This document shows, piece after piece, positions 10,790 to 20,081 of a stretch of DNA of 64,000 nucleotides. The DNA is taken from positions 157,170 through 221,169 of the forward strand of contig NZ_SRUU01000009.1 in NCBI RefSeq assembly GCF_004791585.1, given 5' to 3'. The notes under the pieces were generated by a model that made no database searches, was not told where the DNA came from, and worked only from the letters and a program-made list of their open reading frames with translations. The stretch is from Mesorhizobium sp. M1C.F.Ca.ET.210.01.1.1 (GTDB lineage Bacteria; Pseudomonadota; Alphaproteobacteria; Rhizobiales; Rhizobiaceae). The position numbers were made by a program, and so were the translations under genes. Position 1 is the first letter of the stretch. Each line of letters opens with the position of its first letter.

Positions 10790-11383
10790 TTAGTGCGAGA
10801 TCGGCAAGGTGCCCACATCGGGGTGGATTTCGGCAGCCATAAGGCCCTTGTCGCCGCGCCCGAAGCGAACCAGCACGACCTGGCCCGGCCTGAGCTCGGT
10901 GATGCCGTAGCGGCGCAGCGTCTCCATATGGACGAAGATGTCCTCGGTGCCCTCGCCCCGGGACAGGAAGCCGAAGCCCTTGGTGCGGTTGAACCACTTC
11001 ACCAGCGCCCGCTCGAGCCCGCTCTCCGCCGTCACCGTGACATGCGTGCGCTGCTCCTGCTCCGCCGGATGCACCGCGGTCGAGGCATCCATCGAAAGAA
11101 CGCGGAAAGCCTGCAGGCCGCGCTCGCCCTGCTTGACGAGGCAAACGACGCGCGCGCCTTCCAGCGCGGTCTGGAAGCCGTCCCTTCGAAGACATGTCAC
11201 ATGGAGGAGAACATCGCCCGAGACGCCGTCGTCCGGAAGAATGAAGCCGTAGCCCTTGGCCACGTCGAACCATTTGATAGCGCCGGCGATTTCGACAAGC
11301 TCTGCGGCATCGCCGCCACTGTCTCGCGTCAAGGCGTCGTCAAGGCTTCCGTCCCGCCCCATGAAAGAGGCCTTTTCCCCCAT
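10790..11383 (-). CDS. Protein with two cold-shock domains
   Basis: This 197-residue protein has two tandem cold-shock (OB-fold) domains. The first has [17 protein letters not shown] and DVLLHVT; the second has [15 protein letters not shown] and DIFVHMETL. The RNP1 and RNP2 aromatic residues are kept in both, so both should bind single-stranded RNA or DNA. A roughly 40-residue polar linker separates them. Two-domain Csp proteins of this size are typical of Rhizobiales. I choose ATG 11383, which has AAAAGGGGG upstream, over a GTG 11 codons earlier. Confidence 0.93.
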   Translation of the reverse strand: MGEKASFMGRDGSLDDALTRDSGGDAAELVEIAGAIKWFDVAKGYGFILPDDGVSGDVLLHVTCLRRDGFQTALEGARVVCLVKQGERGLQAFRVLSMDASTAVHPAEQEQRTHVTVTAESGLERALVKWFNRTKGFGFLSRGEGTEDIFVHMETLRRYGITELRPGQVVLVRFGRGDKGLMAAEIHPDVGTLPISH

Positions 11384-11642
11384 AAGAATGCCCCCTTTTC
11401 TAACTGCAACTGTCACTGATTCTTACCATCAGATTAACACTGCGGCTTCCGGGGTGTGCAAGACCTGACGTGCCTTTTTTCACCGTTGAGCACTGGAAAG
11501 CCTTAATTGTTGTTTGCCGGCGCCGTTTGACGCGCAACGGCGTGGCCTGAAATCGGCCGCGCCGCCCGTTTTTTGTCGGACGATTGCCCTTTGGCGGAGC
11601 GGCTCCTATGGTGCGCCGCAACGCAACTCCGAGGAGCCCGAT

Positions 11643-12083
11643 ATGCGCTATCTCCACACCATGGTCCGCATTGCCGACATCGATCAATCGCTCGATTTCT
11701 ACTGCAACAAGCTCGGCCTCAAGGAAGTACGCCGTTACGAGAACGAGCAGGGACGCTACACGCTGATCTTCCTCGCTGCCTCCGAAGACGAGCAAAGCGG
11801 CATTGCCGAAAAGGCCCCGCTGGTCGAGCTGACCTACAATTGGGATCCGGAAGAATACAAGGGCGGCCGCAATTTCGGCCACCTGGCCTATCAGGTCGAC
11901 GACATCTACGCCACGTGCCAGAAGCTGATGGACAATGGCGTGACCATCAACCGGCCGCCGCGCGACGGCAACATGGCCTTCATTCGCTCGCCGGACGGCA
12001 TCTCGATCGAGCTCTTGCAGAAAGGCCCTGCCAAGGCCAAGGCCGAACCCTGGGCCTCGATGCCGAACACCGGAAGCTGGTAG
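11643..12083 (+). CDS. gloA: Lactoylglutathione lyase (glyoxalase I)
   Basis: GloA (146 residues) isomerises the methylglyoxal-glutathione hemithioacetal to S-lactoylglutathione. The four metal ligands expected for the E. coli-type enzyme are visible: His5 (YLHTMVR), Glu62 (VELTYN), His80 (GHLAYQV) and Glu123 (ISIELLQ). Length is about ten residues more than the E. coli enzyme, due to the tail. GAGGAG lies just before the start. A good terminator follows 70 nt downstream, so it is monocistronic. Confidence 0.96.
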   Translation: MRYLHTMVRIADIDQSLDFYCNKLGLKEVRRYENEQGRYTLIFLAASEDEQSGIAEKAPLVELTYNWDPEEYKGGRNFGHLAYQVDDIYATCQKLMDNGVTINRPPRDGNMAFIRSPDGISIELLQKGPAKAKAEPWASMPNTGSW

Positions 12084-12153
12084 CCCATCGGCCGAAATCT
12101 GACCGGCAGTTCTATGGCATTTGGCAGGGGGCTGCCTATCTAACCGGTTATGG

Positions 12154-12180
12154 CGCCAGCCTCGTCAGGCTGGCGTTTTC
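12154..12180 (+). terminator. Rho-independent terminator of gloA
   Basis: A perfect 9-bp stem (CGCCAGCCT, 12154-12162 with 12167-12175) has a 4-nt loop and is followed by TTTTC on the plus strand. Confidence 0.8.
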
Positions 12181-12201
12181 TCGATCCGCCAGGAGAATTC
12201 C

Positions 12202-12489
12202 ATGCCGACCAGCCGCGCCGACGTCGCCACCGAACACGCCAGCCGCTATCTGCAGCAGCTCTGCAAGCATTGGGCGCACAAGTTCCCGGTCGAGTTCGAT
12301 CCGCATCACGGCGCCATCCAGCTTTCGCTCGGCCGCACCGTGATGGAAGCCGACGACAAGGCGCTTCATATTGCGGTGGCCGCTGACGACGCCGCCTCGC
12401 TCGAGCGCCTGGAAAGCGTGGTCGCCGACCACATCAAGCGCTTCGCCTTCCGCGAGGAGCTGAGCTTCGACTGGCAGCAGGCCGCCTGA
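12202..12489 (+). CDS. DUF2218 domain protein
   Basis: This 95-residue protein has the DUF2218 pattern: a leading S-x-A-x-V-x-T-x2-A-x2-Y-x2-Q-L helix, then HWAHKF, a short GxIxLxxG strand motif and a final RFAFREEL-x-FDW. The family occurs beside siderophore and iron genes in some bacteria, but no such gene is near. AGGAG precedes the ATG at good spacing. It converges on the DUF1697 gene. Confidence 0.87.
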   Translation: MPTSRADVATEHASRYLQQLCKHWAHKFPVEFDPHHGAIQLSLGRTVMEADDKALHIAVAADDAASLERLESVVADHIKRFAFREELSFDWQQAA

Positions 12490-12501
12490 GAGGATCGGGT
12501 T

Positions 12502-13059
12502 TCAGCCGCCTGCCTTGCCGGCCATTTCGAGCAGGGCAAGCACGCTCCGCCAGTTGCGCGCCGTGCCCGGCACCTTGAGCGTTCGGGGAATGAGGTTGGC
12601 GAACACCGACTTTCCGAGTCCGCCCGGCGCATGCAGGTAGAGCACGTCGCCCTTGATCTCGAACCGCTCCGGCCCAGTGCATTTCTCGGCCAGCCGCGCG
12701 GTCTCTTCCGCGGTCGGCTGGCGCTCCAGCGCATAGGCGTGCAGCTTGGTCGGCTCGCCGGCAACCTCCGGATAGGGATTGTCCGCAACCAGGCACTCGA
12801 ACCAGCCGGCATCGCGCACCATGATGCGCGAATGGAACCCCCATTTCCTCTCGAAGGCCGCTTCGATCTCACTTTTCAGTGACCCCGCATCGCCCTTTTT
12901 CGCGCGGAACACGACGTTGCCGCTCTGCACATAGGTCGCGACGTCGGTGAACCCCAAATCCTCGAAGAACGACCTCAGCTCCGCCATCTTGACGATGCGG
13001 TTGCCGCCAACATTGATGCCGGAAAACAGCGCGACGAAGACCCTGTCCTTCCTGCTCAT
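12502..13059 (-). CDS. DUF1697 family protein
   Basis: This 185-residue protein has the DUF1697 opening FVALFSGINVGGN, the strand motif TYVQSGNVVF, LHAYALERQP and the closing GTARNWRSVLALLEM. It is a widespread small alpha/beta protein of unknown function. Its start codon overlaps the ilvA stop by 4 nt, so translation is probably coupled and it is the second gene of an ilvA operon. A functional link to isoleucine synthesis is not established. Confidence 0.9.
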   Translation of the reverse strand: MSRKDRVFVALFSGINVGGNRIVKMAELRSFFEDLGFTDVATYVQSGNVVFRAKKGDAGSLKSEIEAAFERKWGFHSRIMVRDAGWFECLVADNPYPEVAGEPTKLHAYALERQPTAEETARLAEKCTGPERFEIKGDVLYLHAPGGLGKSVFANLIPRTLKVPGTARNWRSVLALLEMAGKAGG

Positions 13060-14312
13060 ATGATGAACCCCGCCAGCGTCTCGTTGTCGGTGATGTCCTG
13101 ATACTGCACGCCCTCGGCGTCGAAATTGGCTTTCAGCAGATCGAAATTGCGCCGATCCTTGGTCTCGATGCCGATCAGCACCGAGCCGAAATTGCGCGCC
13201 GACTTCTTGAGATACTCGAAGCGGGTGATGTCGTCGTCGGGGCCGAGCATTTCGAGGAAATCGCGTAGCGCGCCGGGCCGCTGCGGAAAGCGGATGATGA
13301 AATACTTCTTCAGCCCCTCGAAACGCAGCGCCCGCTCCTTCACGTCGGGCAGGCGCTCGAAATCGAAATTGCCGCCGGAGACGACCGCCACGATGGTCTT
13401 GCCCCTGATCTCCTTGCGCGAAAAATCCTTGAGCGCGTCGATCGCCAGCGCGCCGGCCGGCTCCAGCACCACGCCCTCGACGTTGAGCATCTCGATCATC
13501 GTCGCGCAGAGTCGGTTTTCCGGAACGAGGCGCACGGCGTCGGCGGTGAACTCCTTGAGATGGCGCAGCGGCTCGCGGCCGATCTCGGCCACCGCGGCGC
13601 CGTCGACGAAATTGTCGACCTTGGCGAGCTTGACCCGCTTGCCGCTGGCAAGGCTCTCGCTGAGGCTCGGCGCGCCCGCCGGTTCGCAGAAAACGAAGCG
13701 TGGGTCGCGATGCTGGTCGGTGAAATAGTGCGTCACCCCGGCAGCCAGGCCGCCGCCGCCCACCGGCAGCATGACGATGTCGGGTATGCGCGCGGCGGGC
13801 ATCTGGGCCGCGATCTCATAGGCCACCGTCGCCTGGCCCTCGATGATGTCCTTGTGGTCGAATGGCGGCACCATATGCGCGCCAGCGGTCTCGGTGAATT
13901 CGAAGGCGGCGCGATAGCAATCGTCGAAGAAGTCGCCGACCAGCCGGATCTCGACGAAATCGCCGCCGAACAGCCGCGTCTTGTCGATCTTCTGCTGCGG
14001 CGTCGTCACCGGCATGAAGACGACGCCCTTTTTGCCGAAATGCCGGCAGACAAAGGCAAAACCCTGCGCATGATTGCCGGCCGAGGCGCAGACGAACAGC
14101 TCCGCATTGTTGCCGGCGGCGAGCGCCTTGCGGAAGAAATTGAAGGCGCCCCGGATCTTGTAGGAGCGGACCGGCGTCAGATCCTCGCGCTTGAGAAGGA
14201 TGCGGGCACCGGTCTTCTTCGACAGATAGTCGTTCTCCTGCAGCGGCGTCTCCGGAAAGATCCCGCGGATCGCCTCGGCGGCGGCGGCAACCCGGGCTGA
14301 GAAGCTGTTCAC
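13056..14312 (-). CDS. ilvA: Threonine ammonia-lyase, biosynthetic
   Basis: IlvA (418 residues) deaminates threonine to 2-oxobutanoate, the first step of isoleucine synthesis. The PLP lysine is Lys52 in SYKIRGAF, the phosphate-binding loop is GGGG at 185-188, and a single ACT-like regulatory domain fills roughly residues 325-418. This is the short, one-regulatory-domain class. The start is GTG at 14312 with GAGGGTC upstream; an open frame continues further 5-prime but is not protein-like and runs antisense to the neighbouring hydrolase. Feedback control by isoleucine is likely. Confidence 0.95.
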   Translation of the reverse strand: MNSFSARVAAAAEAIRGIFPETPLQENDYLSKKTGARILLKREDLTPVRSYKIRGAFNFFRKALAAGNNAELFVCASAGNHAQGFAFVCRHFGKKGVVFMPVTTPQQKIDKTRLFGGDFVEIRLVGDFFDDCYRAAFEFTETAGAHMVPPFDHKDIIEGQATVAYEIAAQMPAARIPDIVMLPVGGGGLAAGVTHYFTDQHRDPRFVFCEPAGAPSLSESLASGKRVKLAKVDNFVDGAAVAEIGREPLRHLKEFTADAVRLVPENRLCATMIEMLNVEGVVLEPAGALAIDALKDFSRKEIRGKTIVAVVSGGNFDFERLPDVKERALRFEGLKKYFIIRFPQRPGALRDFLEMLGPDDDITRFEYLKKSARNFGSVLIGIETKDRRNFDLLKANFDAEGVQYQDITDNETLAGFII

Positions 14313-14531
14313 GGCTAGACCCTCATCTTCGCTCTCGGCGGCACGCGCCGGGCATGACCCTCGACATAAGCCTTCCTGCCGCCGTTTTGGCTTTCGCGCA
14401 ACAGTGCGTCCGCCGTCGCCCGACGCCGAACGAATTTCCGCTGGACACGACTTACTTTGGCCGCACTTGGCCTGTCCGGGAGGTTTCGCGGAGTTGGATG
14501 GCCAATTGTGGCCGCAGTGGATTTGTTCGAC

Positions 14532-15608
14532 GTGCATGTAAAGACGCTTTTGATCATTGCCCTGGCCCTGCTGATGGCGGGCTGCGCCGGGCGCCAGACG
14601 CAGGAGATTCTGGGCAGCGTCGTCGTGCCGACGACAGCGACGGAGATCGCCGGCAACCACTCGATCTTCATCGCCACCACCCGCAAGCGCTCCGACGACC
14701 CGAACAAGGTCTTTGACGGCGAGCGCTCGGCGACTCTGAACTATGCCCGCGTCAGCGTCACGGTGCCGCCGGTTCACGAGACCGGCCAGATCGAGCGGCG
14801 CTCGCGCGGCTCGTCGAACGACCCGACCAAGTTCTTCATGGCTTCCGAGGTTGTCGGCTACGACACCCAGCCGAAATTCGCCAGCGCGCTCAACGCCGAT
14901 ATCGATGCGCGAGGCGGCCGCGTCATGGTCTTCGTCCACGGCTACAACACCGGCTTCGACGACGCCGTCTACCGGCTGACCCAGATCGTCCACGATTCCG
15001 GCTATCCCGGCACTCCGGTGCTGTTCTCCTGGGCTTCGGGCGCCAAGACCACGGACTATGTCTATGACAAGGAAAGTGCGGCCGCCGCCCGCGACCAGCT
15101 GGAAGTGACGCTGAGGATGCTTGCGCAGACCGGCGCGCGGCGCATCGACATCGTCGCCCATTCGATGGGGACATGGGTGACGATGGAGACGCTGCGTCAG
15201 CTCGCCATCACCGGCGACCGCGACCTCAGCGGCAAGCTGGGCGACGTCGTTCTGGCCTCGCCTGACATCGACGTCGATGTCTTCAAGAGCCAGATGCGCC
15301 GCTACGGCAAGCCCGACAAGCCCTTCATCCTGCTCCTGTCGGACGACGACCGGGCGCTGAGACTCTCCGGTCTGATTGCCGGTTCAAGGCCGCGCGTCGG
15401 CGACTACAGGGACGCCGCCGATCTCGCTTCCTATGGCGTCACGGTCGTCGACCTTTCCAAGGAAAAGGGCAGCGACAGTTTCAACCACACCAAATTCGCC
15501 GACAACCCGGCGATGGTGAAGATGATCGGCCAGCGGCTGCGCGAGGACGATGGCTTCGCCAGCGACCGCGACGTCACCGACCGCATCAGCCAGCTCACCG
15601 CCCAGTGA
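14532..15608 (+). CDS. Lipoprotein alpha/beta hydrolase, DUF900 type (copy 1 of tandem pair)
   Basis: This roughly 358-residue protein has a short lipoprotein signal ending in the lipobox LMAGC, so it should be lipid-anchored at the envelope. The hydrolase core has VFVHGYNTGFDDA as oxyanion motif, PVLFSWASGA, and nucleophile Ser in IVAHSMGTW; these are typical of the DUF900 branch. Near the end, FNHTKFADNPAM carries a candidate catalytic His. No ATG fits: start codons available are GTG 14532 (used here), GTG 14517 or TTG 14523. It is followed 104 nt downstream by a close paralogue in the same orientation. Confidence 0.85.
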   Translation: MHVKTLLIIALALLMAGCAGRQTQEILGSVVVPTTATEIAGNHSIFIATTRKRSDDPNKVFDGERSATLNYARVSVTVPPVHETGQIERRSRGSSNDPTKFFMASEVVGYDTQPKFASALNADIDARGGRVMVFVHGYNTGFDDAVYRLTQIVHDSGYPGTPVLFSWASGAKTTDYVYDKESAAAARDQLEVTLRMLAQTGARRIDIVAHSMGTWVTMETLRQLAITGDRDLSGKLGDVVLASPDIDVDVFKSQMRRYGKPDKPFILLLSDDDRALRLSGLIAGSRPRVGDYRDAADLASYGVTVVDLSKEKGSDSFNHTKFADNPAMVKMIGQRLREDDGFASDRDVTDRISQLTAQ

Positions 15609-15712
15609 CCGTGCTTACGCGGCTGCAGCCCTGCATCGACTTTGAACTGGACCGGGCCGCCCTCTGGCTTTATCGAAGTAGTCAGAGGATTGCCGCCCTT
15701 GGGGGACCCCGG

Positions 15713-16879
15713 GTGATCGTGCGTTCGAAGATCGTCCTTGGCCTTGCCTTTGCGCTCGCCCTGACGGGCTGCGCCGGCGGAAATACGCATGATCTTCTGA
15801 ACCGGAAGGCGGTCGCGGTGCCGGCCTCAGATATTGCGGCCACCCATGAGATCTTCGTCGCCACGACACGCCAGCAGGCGACCAAGGACCCGCGGCAGGT
15901 GTTCGACGGCGACCGTTCGCTGACCGCCAGCTACGCCCGTGTCGACGTCACGGTTCCAAAAAGCCATCAGGTTGGCGCGATCGAGCGCGCCAAGGGTTCG
16001 GCCGACAGCAATCCGGCCAAGCAGTTCACTGCCACCGACGTCGTCCACTATGGGGACGCCTCGCAATTCGCCAAGGCGGTCGGCGCCGATATTGCCATAC
16101 GCGGCGACCGCGCTTTGGTCTTCGCGCACGGCTTCAACAACGGCTTCGACGACGGCGTCTACCGGCTGACCCAGATTGCGCATGACACGAAATATCAGGG
16201 TACGCCGGTGCTGTTCTCATGGGCGTCGAGCGGCAAGACGACCGGCTACATCTATGACAAGGACAGCTCCACGGCCGCGCGCGACGACCTCGAGGCGACA
16301 CTGCGGATGCTTGCCAAGACGCGCGCCAAAAGCATCGACATCATCGCCCATTCGATGGGAACCTGGCTGACGATGGAAGCCTTGCGCCAGCTCGCCATCA
16401 CCGGCGACCGCGATCTCGGCGGCAAGCTCGGCTATGTCATCCTCGCCTCGCCCGACATCGACGTCGATGTCTTCAAGAAGCAGATGATCCGTTACGGCAA
16501 GCCCAACAAGCCGTTCGCCATCCTGCTGTCAGGCGACGACCGGGCGCTCAAGCTGTCGAGCTTCATTTCCGGCGACAAGCCCCGTGTCGGCGACTACGGC
16601 AACGCGGCCGATCTTGCGAGCTACGGCGTGGTCGTTGCGGATCTGACCAACACCAAAGGCGGTGACCGTTTGAACCACGCCAAATTCGCCGACAATCCGG
16701 TCCTGGTACAATTGCTCGGCGACCGGCTGCGCACACCGGCAGCCCTGCGTGCGGACGAACCTCAAGGGGCCGGGTTGGACAATATCGGCCAAGGTCTCGG
16801 CAAAGCCGTGGGATCGGTCGCCGAAGTGGTGATCACCACGCCGTTCAAGGTGCTGACCATCGCCACCGGCGGCCAATGA
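15713..16879 (+). CDS. Lipoprotein alpha/beta hydrolase, DUF900 type (copy 2 of tandem pair)
   Basis: This 388-residue paralogue of the upstream gene shares its order and most core motifs: lipobox ALTGC, VFAHGFNNGFDDG, PVLFSWASSG, IIAHSMGTW, LASPDIDVDVFK and LNHAKFADNPV. It adds a C-terminal tail of about 45 residues, including a Gly-rich NIGQGLGKAVGSVAE stretch. The start is GTG 15713 with GGGGGAC upstream, or GTG 15719. Tandem duplication is clear by eye. A role in envelope ester or lipid hydrolysis is inference only. It converges on ade. Confidence 0.87.
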   Translation: MIVRSKIVLGLAFALALTGCAGGNTHDLLNRKAVAVPASDIAATHEIFVATTRQQATKDPRQVFDGDRSLTASYARVDVTVPKSHQVGAIERAKGSADSNPAKQFTATDVVHYGDASQFAKAVGADIAIRGDRALVFAHGFNNGFDDGVYRLTQIAHDTKYQGTPVLFSWASSGKTTGYIYDKDSSTAARDDLEATLRMLAKTRAKSIDIIAHSMGTWLTMEALRQLAITGDRDLGGKLGYVILASPDIDVDVFKKQMIRYGKPNKPFAILLSGDDRALKLSSFISGDKPRVGDYGNAADLASYGVVVADLTNTKGGDRLNHAKFADNPVLVQLLGDRLRTPAALRADEPQGAGLDNIGQGLGKAVGSVAEVVITTPFKVLTIATGGQ

Positions 16880-16898
16880 TCCGCTAAGGGCAACCTCC

Positions 16899-18716
16899 TC
16901 ACACGAAAAGATCGACCTTCTGGAACGTCGTCACGTCGACCAGGCCGACGTCCGAGATTCTAAGCTCCGGGATCACCACCAGCGCCAGCAGCGAATGCTG
17001 CATGTAGGCGTTGTTCAGCGAGCAGCCGACCTTGCGCATCGCTTCCGTCAGCTGCTCCGCCTTGGCCGCGACGATCTCGGCGCGCTCGTCGGACATCAGC
17101 CCGGCGATCGGCATTTCGACCAGCGCCAGTTCCTTGCCCTTGGAGTAAAGCACCACGCCGCCGCCCACCTCGCCCAACCGGTTGACGGCCAAAGCCATGT
17201 CCTCCTTGTTGGTGCCGACGACGATGATGTGGTGCGCGTCATGCGCCACGCTCGACGCCATCGCGCAGTCCTCGACATAGCCGAAGCCGGACACGAAGGC
17301 GTTGGTGACGCCGCCGGTACCCCTGTGGCGCTCCACCAGGGCGATCTGGCAGATGTCGTTGCGGCGGTCCATTGCGACCAGCCCGTCCTCGACCGGCAGG
17401 TCTGCCTCCAGCGCCCGCGTCGGCGCCTGGTTCTCGATCACGCCGATCACGCGCGCCCGAACCTCGTTGGCGCCTTCGGGCGCGGCGATGTCGAAATCCC
17501 TCGCCCTGAGCCTCTTGCCGAGCTTGACCGTGTTCTTCGCCGTCCTTGGATAGTCATAGGCCGGAATGTCGATTTCGAGCTTCCCGGCCTTCGCCAGCCT
17601 GACGCCGCGGCCGTAGACCTCGTCTATGGCCATCTGGGCCAGGTCGGAAACGATCAAGAGATCGGCCAGCCGCCCCGGCGCGATGGAGCCGATCTCGCGC
17701 TCCAGCCTGAAATGCTGCGCGGTGTTGAGCGTTGCCATCTGGATTGCCGTCACCGGCTTCAGGCCCTGGCTGATGGCGTGCCGCACCACGCGGTCCATAT
17801 GCCCCTCATGCACCAACGTGCCGGAATGGCTGTCATCGGTGCACAGGATGAAGTTGCGCGGATCGATGCCGCCTTCGGTCACCGCCTTGATCTGCGCCGC
17901 GACGTCGTACCAGGCAGACCCCAGCCTCAGCATCGCCTTCATGCCCTGGCGCACGCGGGCGATCGCGTCCTCCGCGCGCGTGCCCTCATGGTCGTCCTCG
18001 GCGCCGCCGGCGACATAGCCGTGGAACGGCAGCCCGAGGTCGCGCGAGGCATAGTGGCCGCCGACCGTCTTGCCGGCCTTCACCGTCTCGGCGATCTCGC
18101 CCGACATCACCGGATCGTTGGCGGCGACACCTGGAAAATTCATCACTTCGCCGAGCCCGATGATGTTCTCCCAGGTCATCGCCTCGGCGACGTCGGCGAC
18201 CGTAAGCTCCGCCCCGGCATGTTCCAGGCCAGGCGCAGACGGCACGCAGGACGGCATCTGCACATGCACGTTAATCGGCATCGCGACGGCCTCGTCATGC
18301 ATCAGGCGTACGCCCGGCAGGCCGAGCACGTTGGCGATCTCGTGCGGATCGATGAACATCGAGGTTGTGCCGTGCGGGATCACCGCGCGGCAGAATTCCG
18401 TCACCGTCACCATGCCGCTTTCCACATGCATATGCGCGTCGCAGAGCCCAGGCACCAGATAGCGGCCGCCGGCATCGACCACCTTGGTCCCCTGCCCGAT
18501 GGCGTGGCCGGCATTCGGTCCGCAATAGGCGAAGCGTCCGGCGGCAACCGCAATGTCGGTGCCGGGAATGATCTCGCCCGAATGGACATTCACCCAGCGC
18601 CCGTTGCGGATCACCAGGTCGGCAGGCTTGCGCCCCATCGCGACGTCGACCAGATGCGTCGCCACTTCGGTCCAGGGTTTCGGCTTTGTGGCGCTCTTCG
18701 GCTTGGCATTCTTCAT
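16899..18716 (-). CDS. ade: Adenine deaminase
   Basis: This 605-residue member of the amidohydrolase superfamily converts adenine to hypoxanthine plus ammonia in purine salvage. The N-terminal composite domain ends in PGLCDAHMHVESGM, with metal ligands His95 and His97. Further motifs are FIDPHEIANVLG, GHYASRDLG and the metal Asp in LCTDDSHSGTL. The C-terminal segment with HDAHHIIVVGTN is characteristic of the Ade family and absent from the smaller Add-like adenine deaminases. The ATG at 18716 is preceded by AGAGGAC. The xanthine phosphoribosyltransferase at 29.2 kb could act in the same salvage network. Confidence 0.96.
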   Translation of the reverse strand: MKNAKPKSATKPKPWTEVATHLVDVAMGRKPADLVIRNGRWVNVHSGEIIPGTDIAVAAGRFAYCGPNAGHAIGQGTKVVDAGGRYLVPGLCDAHMHVESGMVTVTEFCRAVIPHGTTSMFIDPHEIANVLGLPGVRLMHDEAVAMPINVHVQMPSCVPSAPGLEHAGAELTVADVAEAMTWENIIGLGEVMNFPGVAANDPVMSGEIAETVKAGKTVGGHYASRDLGLPFHGYVAGGAEDDHEGTRAEDAIARVRQGMKAMLRLGSAWYDVAAQIKAVTEGGIDPRNFILCTDDSHSGTLVHEGHMDRVVRHAISQGLKPVTAIQMATLNTAQHFRLEREIGSIAPGRLADLLIVSDLAQMAIDEVYGRGVRLAKAGKLEIDIPAYDYPRTAKNTVKLGKRLRARDFDIAAPEGANEVRARVIGVIENQAPTRALEADLPVEDGLVAMDRRNDICQIALVERHRGTGGVTNAFVSGFGYVEDCAMASSVAHDAHHIIVVGTNKEDMALAVNRLGEVGGGVVLYSKGKELALVEMPIAGLMSDERAEIVAAKAEQLTEAMRKVGCSLNNAYMQHSLLALVVIPELRISDVGLVDVTTFQKVDLFV

Positions 18717-18866
18717 CGGCGAGTCCTCTGCTTGCAGCCACTTTCGCAAATGTCGGCGCACGGAGCCAGAGCGGTTCAAACAGCTATCGGGGAAAACACC
18801 GCCTATGTTGACTATTCCAGGCAAAAGGCGATGCTCGCCGTCGAACCGACCCTTGCGAGGCAAAAA

Positions 18867-19718
18867 ATGACCGGTTTCTCGAAAGCGTTCGCCACCATCA
18901 TCCTGTTCATCGCATCGACCAGCCTCGCCACCGCCGAGGAACGCTGGCAGACCTTGCCTGAGCCTGCCGCAATGCCCAAAGCCGACGAGAGCGGCTACGC
19001 GCCGGTCAACGGCATCCAGATGTACTATGCCGTTTTCGGCAAGGGCGACCCGTTGCTGCTCATCCATGGCGGCCTCGGCCATGCCGATATATGGGCGAGC
19101 CAGGTAGCGACCATGTCCAAGACCCACAAGGTTATCGTCGCCGACAGCCGCGGTCACGGCCGCTCGACCCGCACGGGCGAGCCCTACGGCTACGACTTGA
19201 TGGCCTCGGACTACCTGGCGCTGTTGGACTATCTCAAGATCGACAAGACGGCGCTTGTCGGCTGGAGCGACGGCGGCATCATCGGCATCGACATCGCGCT
19301 CCATCATCCCGAACGGCTGACGAGGCTGTTCGCACAGGCAGCCAACGTCACCACGGACGGTGTCGACCCCGGCGTCCTGACCAACAAGACCTTCGCCGCC
19401 TACATCGAACGGTCAGGCCGAGACTACAAGAAGATGTCGAAGACGCCTGACCAATATGACGCCTTCGTCGGGCAGATCAGCCATATGTGGGAGTCGCAAC
19501 CGTCCTGGACCAAGGAACAGCTCGGCAAGATCACCACCCCGACCGCGATCGTGGCCGGCGACCATGACGAGGCGATCAAGCGCGAGCACACGGATTATAT
19601 GGCCTCCGTCATACCGGGTGCGAAGCCGATCATCCTGCCCAACGCCAGCCACTTCGCCATGCTGCAGGCGCCGGACGAATACAGCCAGGCGGCGCTCGAC
19701 TTCATCGACGCCAAATAG
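18867..19718 (+). CDS. Secreted alpha/beta hydrolase
   Basis: This 283-residue protein has a clean signal peptide (AFATIILFIASTSLATA, cut before EERW), so it is periplasmic or exported. The hydrolase core has LIHGGLGHAD, DSRGHGRS, nucleophile Ser134 in GWSDGG, a likely acid at AGDHDE and His262 in NASHFAML. The nucleophile elbow G-W-S-D-G-G is shared with chloroperoxidase and lactonase-like hydrolases; the substrate is unknown. An in-frame ATG twelve codons upstream is possible but would spoil the signal peptide. It is divergent from ade. Confidence 0.9.
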   Translation: MTGFSKAFATIILFIASTSLATAEERWQTLPEPAAMPKADESGYAPVNGIQMYYAVFGKGDPLLLIHGGLGHADIWASQVATMSKTHKVIVADSRGHGRSTRTGEPYGYDLMASDYLALLDYLKIDKTALVGWSDGGIIGIDIALHHPERLTRLFAQAANVTTDGVDPGVLTNKTFAAYIERSGRDYKKMSKTPDQYDAFVGQISHMWESQPSWTKEQLGKITTPTAIVAGDHDEAIKREHTDYMASVIPGAKPIILPNASHFAMLQAPDEYSQAALDFIDAK

Positions 19719-19777
19719 CCGGCGCATCGGCGAGCAAGCGACAATGGTCGTTCCCTGACCATCCGGACTGGCGAAAG

Positions 19778-19990
19778 ATGGCGCAGACTATCAGGTTCGC
19801 GATCTTCGCGGTGTCGGCAGCCTTGGCCGGCGTGGCCGTCTTCACTTTGCGCTCATACTGGACATGGGTCGCGGCGATTCTGATCGTCGTCGCCGGCTCC
19901 CTGCTTGCCGAATACACCTTCAACCGGCTGGCATCGCCTGAGGAGAAGCGGCGAGACCTCGAAGACCGCGTCCGCAATCCACCTGCGTAA
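19778..19990 (+). CDS. Small membrane protein, unknown
   Basis: This 70-residue protein has two predicted membrane helices (IRFAIFAVSAALAGVAVF and WVAAILIVVAGSLLAEY) joined by a tight turn, and a charged cytoplasmic tail (EEKRRDLEDRVR). The hairpin topology is plausible, but I recognise no family. It lies 59 nt after the secreted hydrolase in the same orientation. No strong ribosome site is visible. Confidence 0.6.
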   Translation: MAQTIRFAIFAVSAALAGVAVFTLRSYWTWVAAILIVVAGSLLAEYTFNRLASPEEKRRDLEDRVRNPPA

Positions 19991-20081
19991 ACCACTGTTG
20001 CAGGAATGCAATTTCGCTTTGCGGCGAAAAACGCTAGGTTGCACCAAGGAGTCTTTCGAAACCGCCATTTCGGAGCGCTCG

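Noticed and set aside
14313..15161. Upstream extension of the ilvA frame
   Set aside because: It runs antisense through the first DUF900 hydrolase gene and is not protein-like. GTG 14312 with a ribosome site gives the normal IlvA length.
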